NCBI RefSeq assembly: GCF_014467055.1
Contig: NZ_CP060696.1
Coordinates: 806,001 to 870,000 of the forward strand
Direction of reading: 5' to 3'
DNA length: 64,000 nucleotides
Origin: Caproicibacterium amylolyticum
GTDB taxonomy: Bacteria > Bacillota > Clostridia > Oscillospirales > Acutalibacteraceae
Numbering within the stretch: position 1 is the first letter of the stretch; each line of letters opens with the position of its first letter. Below the pieces are notes generated by a model. The model made no database searches. It saw only the letters and a list, made by a program, of their open reading frames with translations, and had not been told where the DNA came from. Of this stretch, positions 43,584-52,882 are shown in pieces. A program made the translations under genes and the position numbers.

Positions 43584-44063
43584 GTGAAAATTACAGAGAT
43601 TGCGGAAACCAATCGGAAAACTGTAAATGCTTTTTTGAAGGAGCATTGGTTTTCAACAGATATGGTCGTGCGGGGAAAAGTGTTCGATTTAAGCCATGCG
43701 GCGGGATTTCTTGCACAGGATGGTCACAATATACTCGGTCTGGTTACTTATGAACTGTGCGGAGATGCCTGCGAAATTTTGTCATTGGATAGTCTGCGGG
43801 AAAAGCAGGGAATCGGTGCTAGTTTGATGAAGCAGGTGGAGCTTGCCGCAATAAAAGCCGGCTGTGCGCGGTTGACCCTGATTACCACGAACGATAATCT
43901 CAATGCCATGCGGTTTTATCAAAAGCGTGGGTTTGATATGACACGGATTTTTCGAAATGCACTGGAAATATCCCGAAAGCTGAAACCATCCATTCCGCTG
44001 ACCGGTGATTACGGGATCCCACTCAGACACGAAATTGAATTTGAAAAGCGGCTGCATGCATAA
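43584..44063 (+). CDS. GNAT acetyltransferase
   Basis: A 159-residue N-acetyltransferase with LREKQGIGASLMKQVELAAI (acetyl-CoA loop) and TTNDNLNAMRFYQKRGF. The C-terminal DYGIPLRHEIEFEKRL is typical of small Firmicutes GNATs of unknown substrate. GTG start with AAGGTT about eight bases upstream. It begins 20 bases after the truncated gene. Confidence 0.85.
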   Translation: MKITEIAETNRKTVNAFLKEHWFSTDMVVRGKVFDLSHAAGFLAQDGHNILGLVTYELCGDACEILSLDSLREKQGIGASLMKQVELAAIKAGCARLTLITTNDNLNAMRFYQKRGFDMTRIFRNALEISRKLKPSIPLTGDYGIPLRHEIEFEKRLHA

Positions 44064-44096
44064 ACAGCGGTGCAGGCATACAAGGGAGGGACAAAT

Positions 44097-44651
44097 TTGC
44101 GGTATCGTAAAGATATTGAATTAAAAAATGGAACAAAATGTGTGCTGCGCAATCCTACCGCAGAGGATGCGCAGGCTATTTTAGAGCACATGAAAATTAC
44201 TTCGGATGAAACGGAATTTATGGCTCGGTATTCCGATGAAATCATAACCCCGCCTGCGGAAGAAGCGGCTTACTTAAAGACACTGGAAGCGGACCCGCGC
44301 AGCATTATGATTGCTGCACAGATAGACGGCAAAATCATTGCAAATGCAGGCATTACCTGCAGACCGTACCATGATCGCTACCGTCACCGGGGCGAGTTTG
44401 GCATTTCCATTCAAAAGAGATATTGGGGGCAGGGAATTGGCACGGCAATTTTAAAGGCGATTCTCGGTGAAGCCAAAAAGGCTGGTCTGGAACAAGTTGA
44501 ACTGGACGTCGTGGATAGCAATGAGCGTGCTTTTCATTTATACCGTAAGTTTGGTTTTCAGGTTTATGGTGTTCTGCCGAGAGCTTTTCTTTACCGTGAC
44601 GGCCATGCGTCGGATGCTTACCTGATGGTTTGCAGGTTGGGACAGAAATGA
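44097..44651 (+). CDS. GNAT acetyltransferase (second)
   Basis: A 184-residue GNAT enzyme with KRYWGQGIGTAILKAILGEA and DVVDSNERAFHLYRKFGFQV. TTG start following GGGAGGGACAAA, since an ATG 27 bases earlier lies before that ribosome site. Overlaps the next gene by four bases, so it is part of an operon with the P-loop protein. Confidence 0.85.
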   Translation: MRYRKDIELKNGTKCVLRNPTAEDAQAILEHMKITSDETEFMARYSDEIITPPAEEAAYLKTLEADPRSIMIAAQIDGKIIANAGITCRPYHDRYRHRGEFGISIQKRYWGQGIGTAILKAILGEAKKAGLEQVELDVVDSNERAFHLYRKFGFQVYGVLPRAFLYRDGHASDAYLMVCRLGQK

Positions 44652-45154
44652 AAAATCTGATTTTAATCAATGGCACGATGGGTGCCGGAAAAACGACAGT
44701 CAGCAGGGAGCTGCAAAAACTGCTGCCGGACAATGTTTTTCTGGATGGTGACTGGTGTTGGATGATGTCCCCATTTACCGTAACGCCGGAAACCAAAGCA
44801 ATGGTTCAGCAAAACATTACATTTCTGCTGAACCAGTTTTTAGCCTGCTCGGCGTACCGGAACATTATTTTTTGCTGGGTGATGCAGGAGCAGAGCATTG
44901 TGGATGAAGTGCTTTCAGAACTGCACACACAGGACTGCCGCGTGTATCCCTTTACGTTGATGTGCAGTAAAGAAGGGCTGCTGCGGCATCTGGAAGCAGA
45001 TATTCGCAGCGGCATTCGTACGCCGGATGTGATTGCGCGCAGCCTTGCACGCCTGCCGGGGTACGAAAGTCAGAACAGCGTCAAGATTGATGTCAGCAAT
45101 ACAACACCGGCGCAGGCGGCGGAAAAAATCCGGCAGCAGCTTCCAAACGATTGA
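44648..45154 (+). CDS. P-loop nucleotide kinase-like protein
   Basis: A 168-residue AAA_33-type protein with Walker A GTMGAGKTT (residues 10-18). The Asp-rich FLDGDWCWMM follows, and the C-terminal region resembles small-molecule kinases such as shikimate- or gluconate-kinase relatives. Substrate not recognised. ATG overlaps the preceding stop (ATGA). Confidence 0.75.
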   Translation: MKNLILINGTMGAGKTTVSRELQKLLPDNVFLDGDWCWMMSPFTVTPETKAMVQQNITFLLNQFLACSAYRNIIFCWVMQEQSIVDEVLSELHTQDCRVYPFTLMCSKEGLLRHLEADIRSGIRTPDVIARSLARLPGYESQNSVKIDVSNTTPAQAAEKIRQQLPND

Positions 45155-45177
45155 AAAAGACAAAGGAGAATCACAAT

Positions 45178-45786
45178 ATGAATCAAAAAGAGCGGATGCT
45201 CGCGGGCCTGCCGTACAAAGCATGGATGGACGGGCTTTCTGAAGAACGCATGGAAAACAAGCTTCGCATTTATGCGTACAATCAGTGCCGCCCCAATCAA
45301 AAAGAGGAGCTGACACGGCAGATTAAAGCGATTCTTGGCAAAACGGGAAAAGATGTTAGTGTGGAGCAGCCCTTTCACTGTGACTATGGCAAAAATATTG
45401 AAGTCGGCGAAAATTTCTTTGCCAACTACAACCTGACTGTGCTGGATGTCGGTAAAGTAATTATCGGTGACAATGCGCAGATTGCACCGAATGTTTCCAT
45501 CTATACAGCGGGGCACCCGGTGCACCCACAGTCGCGCAATTCCGGCTATGAATACGGCATCAGTGTGACGATTGGTGACAATGTCTGGATCGGCGGCAGC
45601 ACGGTGATCAATCCGGGCGTGCATATTGGAAATAATGTTGTCATTGGTTCCGGCAGTGTGGTGACAAAGGATTTGCCGGACAACGTCATTGCTGTTGGCA
45701 GTCCCTGCCGGGTTATCCGTAAAATTACGGAAGCAGACCGAAAGTATTATTATAAAGATAAAGAATTTGATGTCAGCGATTATTAA
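45178..45786 (+). CDS. Sugar O-acetyltransferase (maltose/galactoside type)
   Basis: A 202-residue left-handed beta-helix acetyltransferase: N-terminal helical Mac domain (ERMLAGLPYKAWMDG), then hexapeptide repeats (IGDNAQIAPNVSIYTAGHPV, with the catalytic His in AGHPV) and VIGSGSVVTKDLPDNVIAVG. It resembles Maa/LacA enzymes, which acetylate sugars for detoxification or export. AAAGGAG precedes the ATG. Confidence 0.92.
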   Translation: MNQKERMLAGLPYKAWMDGLSEERMENKLRIYAYNQCRPNQKEELTRQIKAILGKTGKDVSVEQPFHCDYGKNIEVGENFFANYNLTVLDVGKVIIGDNAQIAPNVSIYTAGHPVHPQSRNSGYEYGISVTIGDNVWIGGSTVINPGVHIGNNVVIGSGSVVTKDLPDNVIAVGSPCRVIRKITEADRKYYYKDKEFDVSDY

Positions 45787-45803
45787 AAGCAAAGTTCGTA
45801 CGG

Positions 45804-45846
45804 AATCTGCCGTGGGCAGCAGTTGGCTGCCTGCGGCGGATTTTTT
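45804..45846 (+). terminator. Terminator after the sugar acetyltransferase
   Basis: ATCTGCCG...GGCAGC/GCTGCC...GCGGCGGAT stem with T6. Confidence 0.75.
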
Positions 45847-45927
45847 ATATGATGAACGAAATCTTCACTTTGGCAGCTTGCACAGCGGACGTTTATGTTA
45901 TAATAAACAAAATAATGTGTTCATGAA

Positions 45928-48702
45928 ATGGGAAAGAAACAGGGGATGTTGGTTACGAAATATAGATTAACAGCAGCAGTACTCGCCGCTTTTTTGGCAT
46001 TCACGTGTATGCGGATGCCGTTGTATGCGGAAAGCGGTGCTTCCAATATCGGCAGGCAGAAGGTTAAGGTGGGCTGTATCGAACTGAACGGCTTTTTTAA
46101 AAAAGACAGAAAAGAAAATTGCTCAGGTCTTGCATATGATATTTTTCGGGAAATTTCCACATACACAGGGCAGGAGTTTGAGTTTGTAAAGACTTCACAA
46201 AGTGAAGGTTTGAAATTGCTGAATGAGGGAACGATTGACTTGTTTGTTCCTGTACAGAAGACTGCGGAAAACCAAAATGCTTATATGTTTTCGACAGAGT
46301 CATTTGCTCAAAACACCCCCGTTTTGCTGGCACAGCCGGGTTCCAGCTACTGTTACAACGACTTTGACAGTATCAATGGTATAACGGTTGGAACCATTGG
46401 CGACTGTCAGGACAACGAAAAACTGCTGCAGTATTTGCAGCAGCATAATTGCAGGGTGAAGCTGAAAAAAGATTACACGGATTTTGCCCAGATGCAGGAG
46501 GCACTGAACAAAGGAGAAATTAATGCGCTGCTGACCAGCTCCAACCGCTCCCTTTCCAACTGCAAAGTGATTGCACAGATGCCGTGTGGTGACATTTACG
46601 CGGCAGCCAAAAAGGGAAACACCCGCCTGATGGACAGTATCAACTACGCTTTGCAGCAGATGAAAATGAACACACCGCATTTTTGGGAGGGCCTGGATGC
46701 TCAGTATCTTTCTGCCGGTGAAAATGTAATGCCGGCTTACACCAAGGAGGAAGCCCAGTTTATTGCTGCATCTTCGAAATGTGTTATTGCAGTCAACGGA
46801 GAGTTTCAGCATGACGATGAGTGGAAAAGTATTCAGACCTTTGCAGAACGTTTGCAGCAGAAAACCGGGCTGCAGATTAAGCTGCTCAAAACCACAGGAC
46901 TCACCGCCGCCTATGACAGCTTGAGTGCCGGTTCGGCAAATGCAGTGCTTCCGGTTGAGCGGGATGCAGATTGGGCACAGGCAAACGGAATGTGGCTGTC
47001 ACAGAGTTTCCTTTCCATGTGGAATTATCAAATTACGAAAAACGGCAGCACGAACCGGAATACTCTTGCGGTAGTCAAAGGTTCTTATCAGGCATATGAC
47101 GGCAGTAAGAACACTCAAAAACAGATTTTGTACTGTGATACTCTGGAGCAGGCCATTAATATGGTCTTGAATGGACAGGCGGATGCGGCCAGCTGCAGCA
47201 GGATGGAGGGAGACTACTTTGCTGTACAGACCAAATACAGCAGCAAGCTGCTGTTTACGGCAGATGACAGCAAAACACAGGAGTATGCAATTGGTATCTC
47301 CAAAAAGAGTGATTCCATTTTGGTTTCAATTTTCAATAAAGCGATAGGCTGTATGCCTGTGTCACAGATCAGCAGCCTTTTTGCAATTCAATATCAGCCG
47401 CAAAAGATTTCAACGATTGATTATTTTTATCAGAATCCACAGACGTTTGTTGTTGTCTGTGTGGCTGTTCTGGTTACTGCTTTTCTATTGGTGTTTCTAG
47501 TGGTTTTCAACGCGGCTGCTAAAAAGAAAAACAAGCAGCTGGAATCTGCCAGCCGTGCCAAAAGCGATTTTTTGGCCAGAATGAGCCATGATCTGCGCAC
47601 GCCTATGAACGCAATCGTGGGGCTTGCGCATTTAGGGGAGGAAGAGTGCAAAGAAACTGCGGCGAAAAGTTACTTTGAAAAAATTAAATCTTCCAGCGTA
47701 TACTTACTCAGCCTTATTAATGATATTTTGGATATGTCACGAATCGAAAACAAAAAGGTGGAGCTGCATCCGGAGCCGGTGAATTGGGAGGAGTTTTGGC
47801 AGGCTGTCTGCACGATTGTGCGCCCTGCTATGGATGAAAAAAATCTTAATTTCATTGTTGAAGAAAAAGGACCGAAAATTGAATGCCTGTATTTTGACCG
47901 CATTCATATGCAGCAGATCTTAATCAATCTGCTGTCTAACGCGATAAAGTTTTCACGCAGCAGTGGCCGTATTCGGTTTACTTATGAAGCCTGCAAGCAA
48001 GAGGGAAAACAGGTCCATGTGCGTTTTTCGGTGCGGGATTACGGCATTGGAATGAGCGAGGCGTTTATGCACCGGATTTTTGCGCCGTTCGAGCAGGAGC
48101 ACAACAAACGCCTGCCGGAACAAACAGGCACCGGTTTGGGGCTGGCGATTGTTAAAAACTTGGTGGATATGATGCATGGCACAATTTCTGTGAACAGTGA
48201 ACTTGGCGAAGGCAGCGAGTTTACGGTAGAACTGACTTTACGGGAAGTACAGATGCCGGAAAAGAAAGTATCGGCTTCAATACCCGCAGCGGACAGTCAT
48301 TTACTGGCAGGGGTGCGGGTACTGCTTGCGGAGGATCATCCGCTGAATACGGAGATTGCCTGCAAACTGCTGCAAAAACAGGGTGTTCTGACTGAACATG
48401 CAGAAAACGGCAAGCTTGCGGTGCAGATGTTTCAGGATTCAGAGCAGTATTATTATGATGCTATTTTAATGGATATCCGGATGCCGATGATGAATGGGCT
48501 GGAAGCGGCGCAGGCCATCCGCAAATTGAACCGCGAGGATGCCAAGACAGTACCGATTATCGCCATGAGCGCCAACGCTTTTGATGAGGATGTGCGGGAG
48601 TCCCTGAAAGCTGGCATGAATGCGCACCTAGCAAAGCCGATCGTGCCGGCACAGCTGTATGCGGAGCTTGAAAAGTGGACTTCTGACAAAGTGAATCAAT
48701 AA
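45928..48702 (+). CDS. Hybrid sensor histidine kinase with two periplasmic binding-protein domains
   Basis: A 924-residue protein. A signal/anchor helix (about 13-34) is followed by two family-3 solute-binding domains (about 46-255 and 285-490), a membrane helix (about 505-530), and HisKA with FLARMSHDLRTPMNAIVGLA (H near 556). Then come HATPase (N-box LLSNAIKFS, DYGIGM, GTGLGLAIVK) and a C-terminal receiver (LLAEDHPLN; phospho-Asp in ILMDIRMPMMNG near 848). There is no Hpt or output domain and no partner regulator next door. The start is uncertain: weak ribosome site; ATG 45946 is an alternative. Confidence 0.88.
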   Translation: MGKKQGMLVTKYRLTAAVLAAFLAFTCMRMPLYAESGASNIGRQKVKVGCIELNGFFKKDRKENCSGLAYDIFREISTYTGQEFEFVKTSQSEGLKLLNEGTIDLFVPVQKTAENQNAYMFSTESFAQNTPVLLAQPGSSYCYNDFDSINGITVGTIGDCQDNEKLLQYLQQHNCRVKLKKDYTDFAQMQEALNKGEINALLTSSNRSLSNCKVIAQMPCGDIYAAAKKGNTRLMDSINYALQQMKMNTPHFWEGLDAQYLSAGENVMPAYTKEEAQFIAASSKCVIAVNGEFQHDDEWKSIQTFAERLQQKTGLQIKLLKTTGLTAAYDSLSAGSANAVLPVERDADWAQANGMWLSQSFLSMWNYQITKNGSTNRNTLAVVKGSYQAYDGSKNTQKQILYCDTLEQAINMVLNGQADAASCSRMEGDYFAVQTKYSSKLLFTADDSKTQEYAIGISKKSDSILVSIFNKAIGCMPVSQISSLFAIQYQPQKISTIDYFYQNPQTFVVVCVAVLVTAFLLVFLVVFNAAAKKKNKQLESASRAKSDFLARMSHDLRTPMNAIVGLAHLGEEECKETAAKSYFEKIKSSSVYLLSLINDILDMSRIENKKVELHPEPVNWEEFWQAVCTIVRPAMDEKNLNFIVEEKGPKIECLYFDRIHMQQILINLLSNAIKFSRSSGRIRFTYEACKQEGKQVHVRFSVRDYGIGMSEAFMHRIFAPFEQEHNKRLPEQTGTGLGLAIVKNLVDMMHGTISVNSELGEGSEFTVELTLREVQMPEKKVSASIPAADSHLLAGVRVLLAEDHPLNTEIACKLLQKQGVLTEHAENGKLAVQMFQDSEQYYYDAILMDIRMPMMNGLEAAQAIRKLNREDAKTVPIIAMSANAFDEDVRESLKAGMNAHLAKPIVPAQLYAELEKWTSDKVNQ

Positions 48703-48704
48703 GA

Positions 48705-48749
48705 AAATTCAGCAGAGAAAATGAAATTACTTTCTCTGCTGAATTTTTT
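48705..48749 (+). terminator. Terminator after the hybrid kinase gene
   Basis: AAATTCAGCAGAGAAA/TTTCTCTGCTGAATTT perfect 16-bp stem, T-run tail. Confidence 0.9.
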
Positions 48750-48865
48750 CTAAGATTAGAAACCGATTTCATAAGGATAAGTCAAATTGATTTCACAAAA
48801 AATCAGTTACAGCAGTATAGAAAAGTGAGATTTTAAAAAAAGTAAAATCTTTTTTGCAATAAGGG

Positions 48866-48894
48866 TTGTAATCCCTTTCGAAACCTCTTATAAT
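48866..48894 (+). promoter_or_regulatory. Promoter of the heterodimeric ABC exporter
   Basis: TTGTAA (48866-48871), 17 bp, TATAAT (48889-48894). A GGGTTGTAATCCC dyad overlaps the -35 region and could bind a regulator. Confidence 0.7.
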
Positions 48895-48948
48895 ACAGTG
48901 GTTTTGAAAAAAAGGCAGATTTTACGCCGTAAACGAGGAGGAAAAAGA

Positions 48949-50694
48949 ATGCTGGAGCTGAAATGGCTTTGGAAGTACATGGGACCGAAGCGACGATATT
49001 TGGTAATCGGTCTGTGTTTGTCGGCAATAACATCGGCAATGCTGATTATCAATCCCATGCTTTCGCAGAAACTCATTGATGAGGTCATCACACCGCAGAA
49101 TACCAAGCTGCTGCTGCCGCTTTTAGGGCTGATGCTGGCGGTGCAGCTCATTCGCCTGTCTTTACGCTACCTGATGGTTGTTCTGTTGGAAAAGAACAGT
49201 CAGCAGATGCTGGACGATGTGCGCACACGTTTGTATGATGTAATCCAGAATGAAGACTACCGCTTTTTCGGGCGGATGCGCACGGGTGACTTAATGACCC
49301 GCATGACGAACGACCTGGACATGATTCGCCACTCTACCGCGTGGATTTCTTACAGTGTAGTGGATTCTATCGTAATATTCGCGGTAACGATCATTTATTT
49401 CTGCACGGTCAATGTGCAGCTCACGCTTTGCCTGGCTGCAATCACGCCGTTTATTCTGCTGATTACCATGGCTTTTTCCAAAATCGTGCACCCCATGTAT
49501 GTGCGCCTGCGTGAAAAGCTTTCTCGGCTGAACACCGTTGCACAGGAAAACATTGAGGGTAACCGTGTGGTTAAGGCATTTGCACGGGAAGAATTCGAAA
49601 AGCAGAAGTTTGAGGAGCGCAATGAAGAATTCCGCAAATCAAACCTGAAAACAACCTATGTTGGCGTGAAGTTTCAGCCGTTTATTGACTTGCTTTCTCA
49701 GTCACTGACCGTTACCACATTACTGGTCGGTGGCATTTTCATGATTCAGGGGACACTGACGGCAGGCGAGATGCTGGCGTTTTCCTCTCTGACTTGGGCG
49801 CTTGCAAATCCACTGAGAAATCTTGGCATGCTAATCAATGATATTCAGCGCTTCTTTGCTTCCTGTGATATGGTCATGGAAGTTTTCTACGCTGTACCGA
49901 GTATCGTGAACCACAGCAATTCCACCGCTCCGAAAGAGCGTGCCAAAGGTGACGTGGAATTTCGTGATGTGACATTTAATGTTGACGGCAAAGATGCAGT
50001 GACAGACTTGAACTTTCATGTGCAGCCGGGGCAGACACTGGGCATTATGGGTACGACCGGTTCCGGTAAAACAAGCCTTGTCAACCTGATGATGCGTGCC
50101 TACGAGCCGACAAAGGGTGCAGTGCTGCTGGACGGCAAACCGCTGCAGCAGTATCAGCTTTCCTACCTGCGGCGCAGCATGGCAATCGCTATGCAGGATG
50201 TGTTTCTGTTTTCAGACACAGTAGAGGGAAACATTGCTTACGGAAACGCGGAGCTTTCGCAGGAGGGTGTTATCGAATGTGCCAAAGCCGCGGACGCGGA
50301 CGGCTTTATCCGCAAGCTTTCGGATAGCTACGACACGCTCATCGGCGAGCGCGGCGTCGGTCTTTCCGGCGGACAGAAACAGCGTATTTCGCTGGCGCGT
50401 GCGCTTGCCATGCGCCCCTCAGTGCTGATCTTGGATGACACCACCTCTGCGGTGGATATGGAAACGGAGCAGTACATACAGGGGCAGCTTCGCAGTCTGG
50501 ACTTTCCCTGCACGAAAGTGGTCATTGCGCAGCGCGTTTCCTCTGTGCAGGACGCCGACCAGATTTTAATTATGGACAACGGCAGAATCATTGAACACGG
50601 TACCCATGAGGAACTGCTGAAAAACCGCGGTTTCTATTACAAAATCTGGGCACTGCAAAACAGCGTGAAAGAGGGTGAAACACTTGGCGCGTAA
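48949..50694 (+). CDS. ABC exporter half-transporter with degenerate catalytic site
   Basis: A 581-residue fusion of a six-helix exporter domain and an ABC domain (Walker A GTTGSGKTS at 368-376; signature LSGGQKQRISL). Catalytic Glu after Walker B is Asp497 (LILDDTTS) and the H-loop His is Gln528 (IAQRVSS). Both changes are the hallmark of the non-catalytic partner in heterodimeric exporters such as BmrCD or LmrCD. AGGAGG upstream. Overlaps the partner gene by 11 bases. Confidence 0.93.
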   Translation: MLELKWLWKYMGPKRRYLVIGLCLSAITSAMLIINPMLSQKLIDEVITPQNTKLLLPLLGLMLAVQLIRLSLRYLMVVLLEKNSQQMLDDVRTRLYDVIQNEDYRFFGRMRTGDLMTRMTNDLDMIRHSTAWISYSVVDSIVIFAVTIIYFCTVNVQLTLCLAAITPFILLITMAFSKIVHPMYVRLREKLSRLNTVAQENIEGNRVVKAFAREEFEKQKFEERNEEFRKSNLKTTYVGVKFQPFIDLLSQSLTVTTLLVGGIFMIQGTLTAGEMLAFSSLTWALANPLRNLGMLINDIQRFFASCDMVMEVFYAVPSIVNHSNSTAPKERAKGDVEFRDVTFNVDGKDAVTDLNFHVQPGQTLGIMGTTGSGKTSLVNLMMRAYEPTKGAVLLDGKPLQQYQLSYLRRSMAIAMQDVFLFSDTVEGNIAYGNAELSQEGVIECAKAADADGFIRKLSDSYDTLIGERGVGLSGGQKQRISLARALAMRPSVLILDDTTSAVDMETEQYIQGQLRSLDFPCTKVVIAQRVSSVQDADQILIMDNGRIIEHGTHEELLKNRGFYYKIWALQNSVKEGETLGA

Positions 50695-52480
50695 CCGTTA
50701 TGATGTAGACGAAGAACTGGAAACCCCATTTAACATGGCGAACCTGAAAAACGTATTTGTATACGTTGGGCGCTACAAATGGAAGATGATTTTTTCCCTG
50801 CTGCTCAGTGCGGTGGGCAGCATTGTGGGCTTGACCGGCCCAATGCTGGTGCAGCGCGCCATGGATGTTGCCATTCCACAAAAAAATGTGCAGCTGCTCA
50901 TTCAGCTTTCTTGCCTGCTTGCCGGTACAATTCTTATCAATATCGGCTTTAATGCTATTCGTACCATTCTGGTGGCACAGGTAGGGCAGAACATTGTACA
51001 TGACATCCGCAAAGATCTTTTTGACCACCTGCAGGTGCTGCCATTTTCGTACTATGACAACCGGCCGCACGGCAAGATTCTGGTGCGTGTGGTACACTAC
51101 GTCAATTCTGTTTCCAATGCACTTTCCAACGGCATTTTGAACTTCATTATTGAAATTATCAACATTATTTTCATCATCTTTTTCATGTTTCAGGTCAGCC
51201 CGCCGCTGGCGGCGATTACCGTTGCAGGTCTGCCGGTAGTAATCGTGTTTATTCTGCTGATTAAACCGAAACAGCGCAGGGCTTGGCAGAGTGTGAACAA
51301 CAAAAATTCCAATGTAAACGCCTTTGTGCAGGAATCCATTGAGGGCGCGCGCGTCATTGAATCTTTTGACCGCGAGGAGGAAAACGACAAAATTTTGGAC
51401 CGCCTGCTGGATAAGCGCAAAAAAAGCTGGATGGGTGCCATTTACGTTTCCAATACGGTTTGGTTCACCACAGAAACGGTTTCTCAAATTGTTTTTTCGC
51501 TGGTGTACATAGCGGGTGCCTATTGGTTCAACCCTATGGTTTCCTTTGGTGTGCTGCTGGCAATGGGCACCTACGCCAGCCGCTTCTGGCAGCCAATCGT
51601 GAACCTTGCGAACATTTACAATGACTTTATCAATGCGGTTTCCTACTTGGAACGTATTTTTGAAACCATGAATGAACCGGCAATTATAGAAGACAAACCA
51701 GATGCTGAGAAATTGCCGCCGATTCAGGGCAGTGTGGAATTTAAGGACGTCAGCTTTGGTTATGAGCCGGGGCAAATGATTCTCAAGCACGTTTCCTTTG
51801 CGGCAAAACCGGGTGAAAGTATTGCCATTGTCGGCCCCACCGGCGCGGGTAAAACAACTATTGTTAATTTGATTTCCCGTTTTTACAACATTGAAAACGG
51901 TGCAGTCTGCATTGACGGCCACAGCGTTATGGACGTTACCATCCATTCTCTGCGCAGCCAAATGGGCATCATGCTGCAGGACAGCTTCGTCTTTTCCGGC
52001 ACGATTGCCGACAATATCCGCTACGGCAGGCTGGACGCAACCGACGAAGAAGTGGAGCAGGCCGCAAAGATGCTGCACGCGGATGAATTTATCCGGAACC
52101 TGCCGGATGGTTACAACACAATCGTGAAAGAGCGCGGCGGCGGACTTTCCCAGGGACAGAAGCAGCTGCTTGCCTTTGCGCGCACGCTGCTTTCTGACCC
52201 GCGAATTCTGGTGCTGGATGAGGCAACTTCTTCGATTGACACCTCCACGGAACAGCTGGTGCAGCAGGGAATCAACCTGCTGCTGAAAGATCGCACGAGC
52301 TTTATCATTGCGCACCGGCTTTCCACGATTCGGGACTGTTCCCGCATCATGTATGTTGCGGACGGTCAGATTTTGGAAAGCGGCACACATGACGAACTGA
52401 TGGAAAAGCAGGGTTTGTACTATCACCTGTATATGTCGCAGTACCGCCGGGAAGCGGTAACAAAACAGGCAGAGGTGTAA
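50684..52480 (+). CDS. ABC exporter half-transporter with intact catalytic site
   Basis: A 598-residue partner: membrane domain, then Walker A GPTGAGKTT (384-392), signature LSQGQKQLLAFAR, Walker B LVLDEATSSID with Glu513 and H-loop His544 (IAHRLST). It should provide the hydrolysis-competent site of the heterodimer. I choose TTG 50684, eight bases after GAGGG; the GTG at 50675 overlaps that site. Likely substrates are drugs, lipids or peptides; no nearby gene tells which. Confidence 0.93.
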   Translation: MARNRYDVDEELETPFNMANLKNVFVYVGRYKWKMIFSLLLSAVGSIVGLTGPMLVQRAMDVAIPQKNVQLLIQLSCLLAGTILINIGFNAIRTILVAQVGQNIVHDIRKDLFDHLQVLPFSYYDNRPHGKILVRVVHYVNSVSNALSNGILNFIIEIINIIFIIFFMFQVSPPLAAITVAGLPVVIVFILLIKPKQRRAWQSVNNKNSNVNAFVQESIEGARVIESFDREEENDKILDRLLDKRKKSWMGAIYVSNTVWFTTETVSQIVFSLVYIAGAYWFNPMVSFGVLLAMGTYASRFWQPIVNLANIYNDFINAVSYLERIFETMNEPAIIEDKPDAEKLPPIQGSVEFKDVSFGYEPGQMILKHVSFAAKPGESIAIVGPTGAGKTTIVNLISRFYNIENGAVCIDGHSVMDVTIHSLRSQMGIMLQDSFVFSGTIADNIRYGRLDATDEEVEQAAKMLHADEFIRNLPDGYNTIVKERGGGLSQGQKQLLAFARTLLSDPRILVLDEATSSIDTSTEQLVQQGINLLLKDRTSFIIAHRLSTIRDCSRIMYVADGQILESGTHDELMEKQGLYYHLYMSQYRREAVTKQAEV

Positions 52481-52487
52481 GTGGTGT

Positions 52488-52668
52488 CCTTACACGAAAA
52501 GTTCCGTCCGCCCTTTCAAGGGCGGTAGGTGTGGGCAAGGCCCACGACCTTATCCCTTGTCATTCGTATTCGGTAAAAGGACTCAAGGGAGGCGCCAAAC
52601 ACTTCAGTGGAGTGCTTGACGTGGAGAACCCTAGTAAGGGGTTCTCCGGCGCCGCAAGGCGGCTTTCT
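52488..52668 (+). repeat. Dispersed hairpin repeat, copy H
   Basis: Starts CCTTACACGAAAAGTTCCGT eight bases after the ABC gene stop, with hairpin CCGCCCTTTCAAGGGCGG (a compensated variant of that in copies A, C and D). Then TAGGTGTGGGCAAGGCCCAC. The right half (GGCGCC...GGCGCCGCAAGGCGGC) diverges from other copies. Confidence 0.65.
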
Positions 52669-52696
52669 TTTGTGTGCGTCGAAAACAATTTAATTT

Positions 52697-52741
52697 TAGG
52701 GCTGTACATTTGTGCTTTTGCACTGTGTGCAGCCCTTTTTA
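52697..52741 (+). terminator. Terminator after the ABC exporter operon
   Basis: GGGCTGTACA.../TGTGTGCAGCCC stem with T5, just before the tcdA promoter. Confidence 0.75.
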
Positions 52742-52769
52742 TTGACAGCTCAAAATGCAGTGTTATAAT
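52742..52769 (+). promoter_or_regulatory. Promoter of tcdA
   Basis: TTGACA (52742-52747), 16 bp, TATAAT (52764-52769). Confidence 0.8.
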
Positions 52770-52882
52770 AAATATACTAAATCATTATGATAGGAATACT
52801 TTTGTATTTGCAGCATTGCGGGGGGCAGTACCATGAGAAAAAGCATATTAAAAAAACAAACGGCGGAAGGGGTGTGCTGTAG

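Noticed and set aside
50588..52426. 612-codon open frame on the minus strand
   Set aside because: Mirror of the ABC exporter gene; no ribosome site, composition typical of an antisense shadow.
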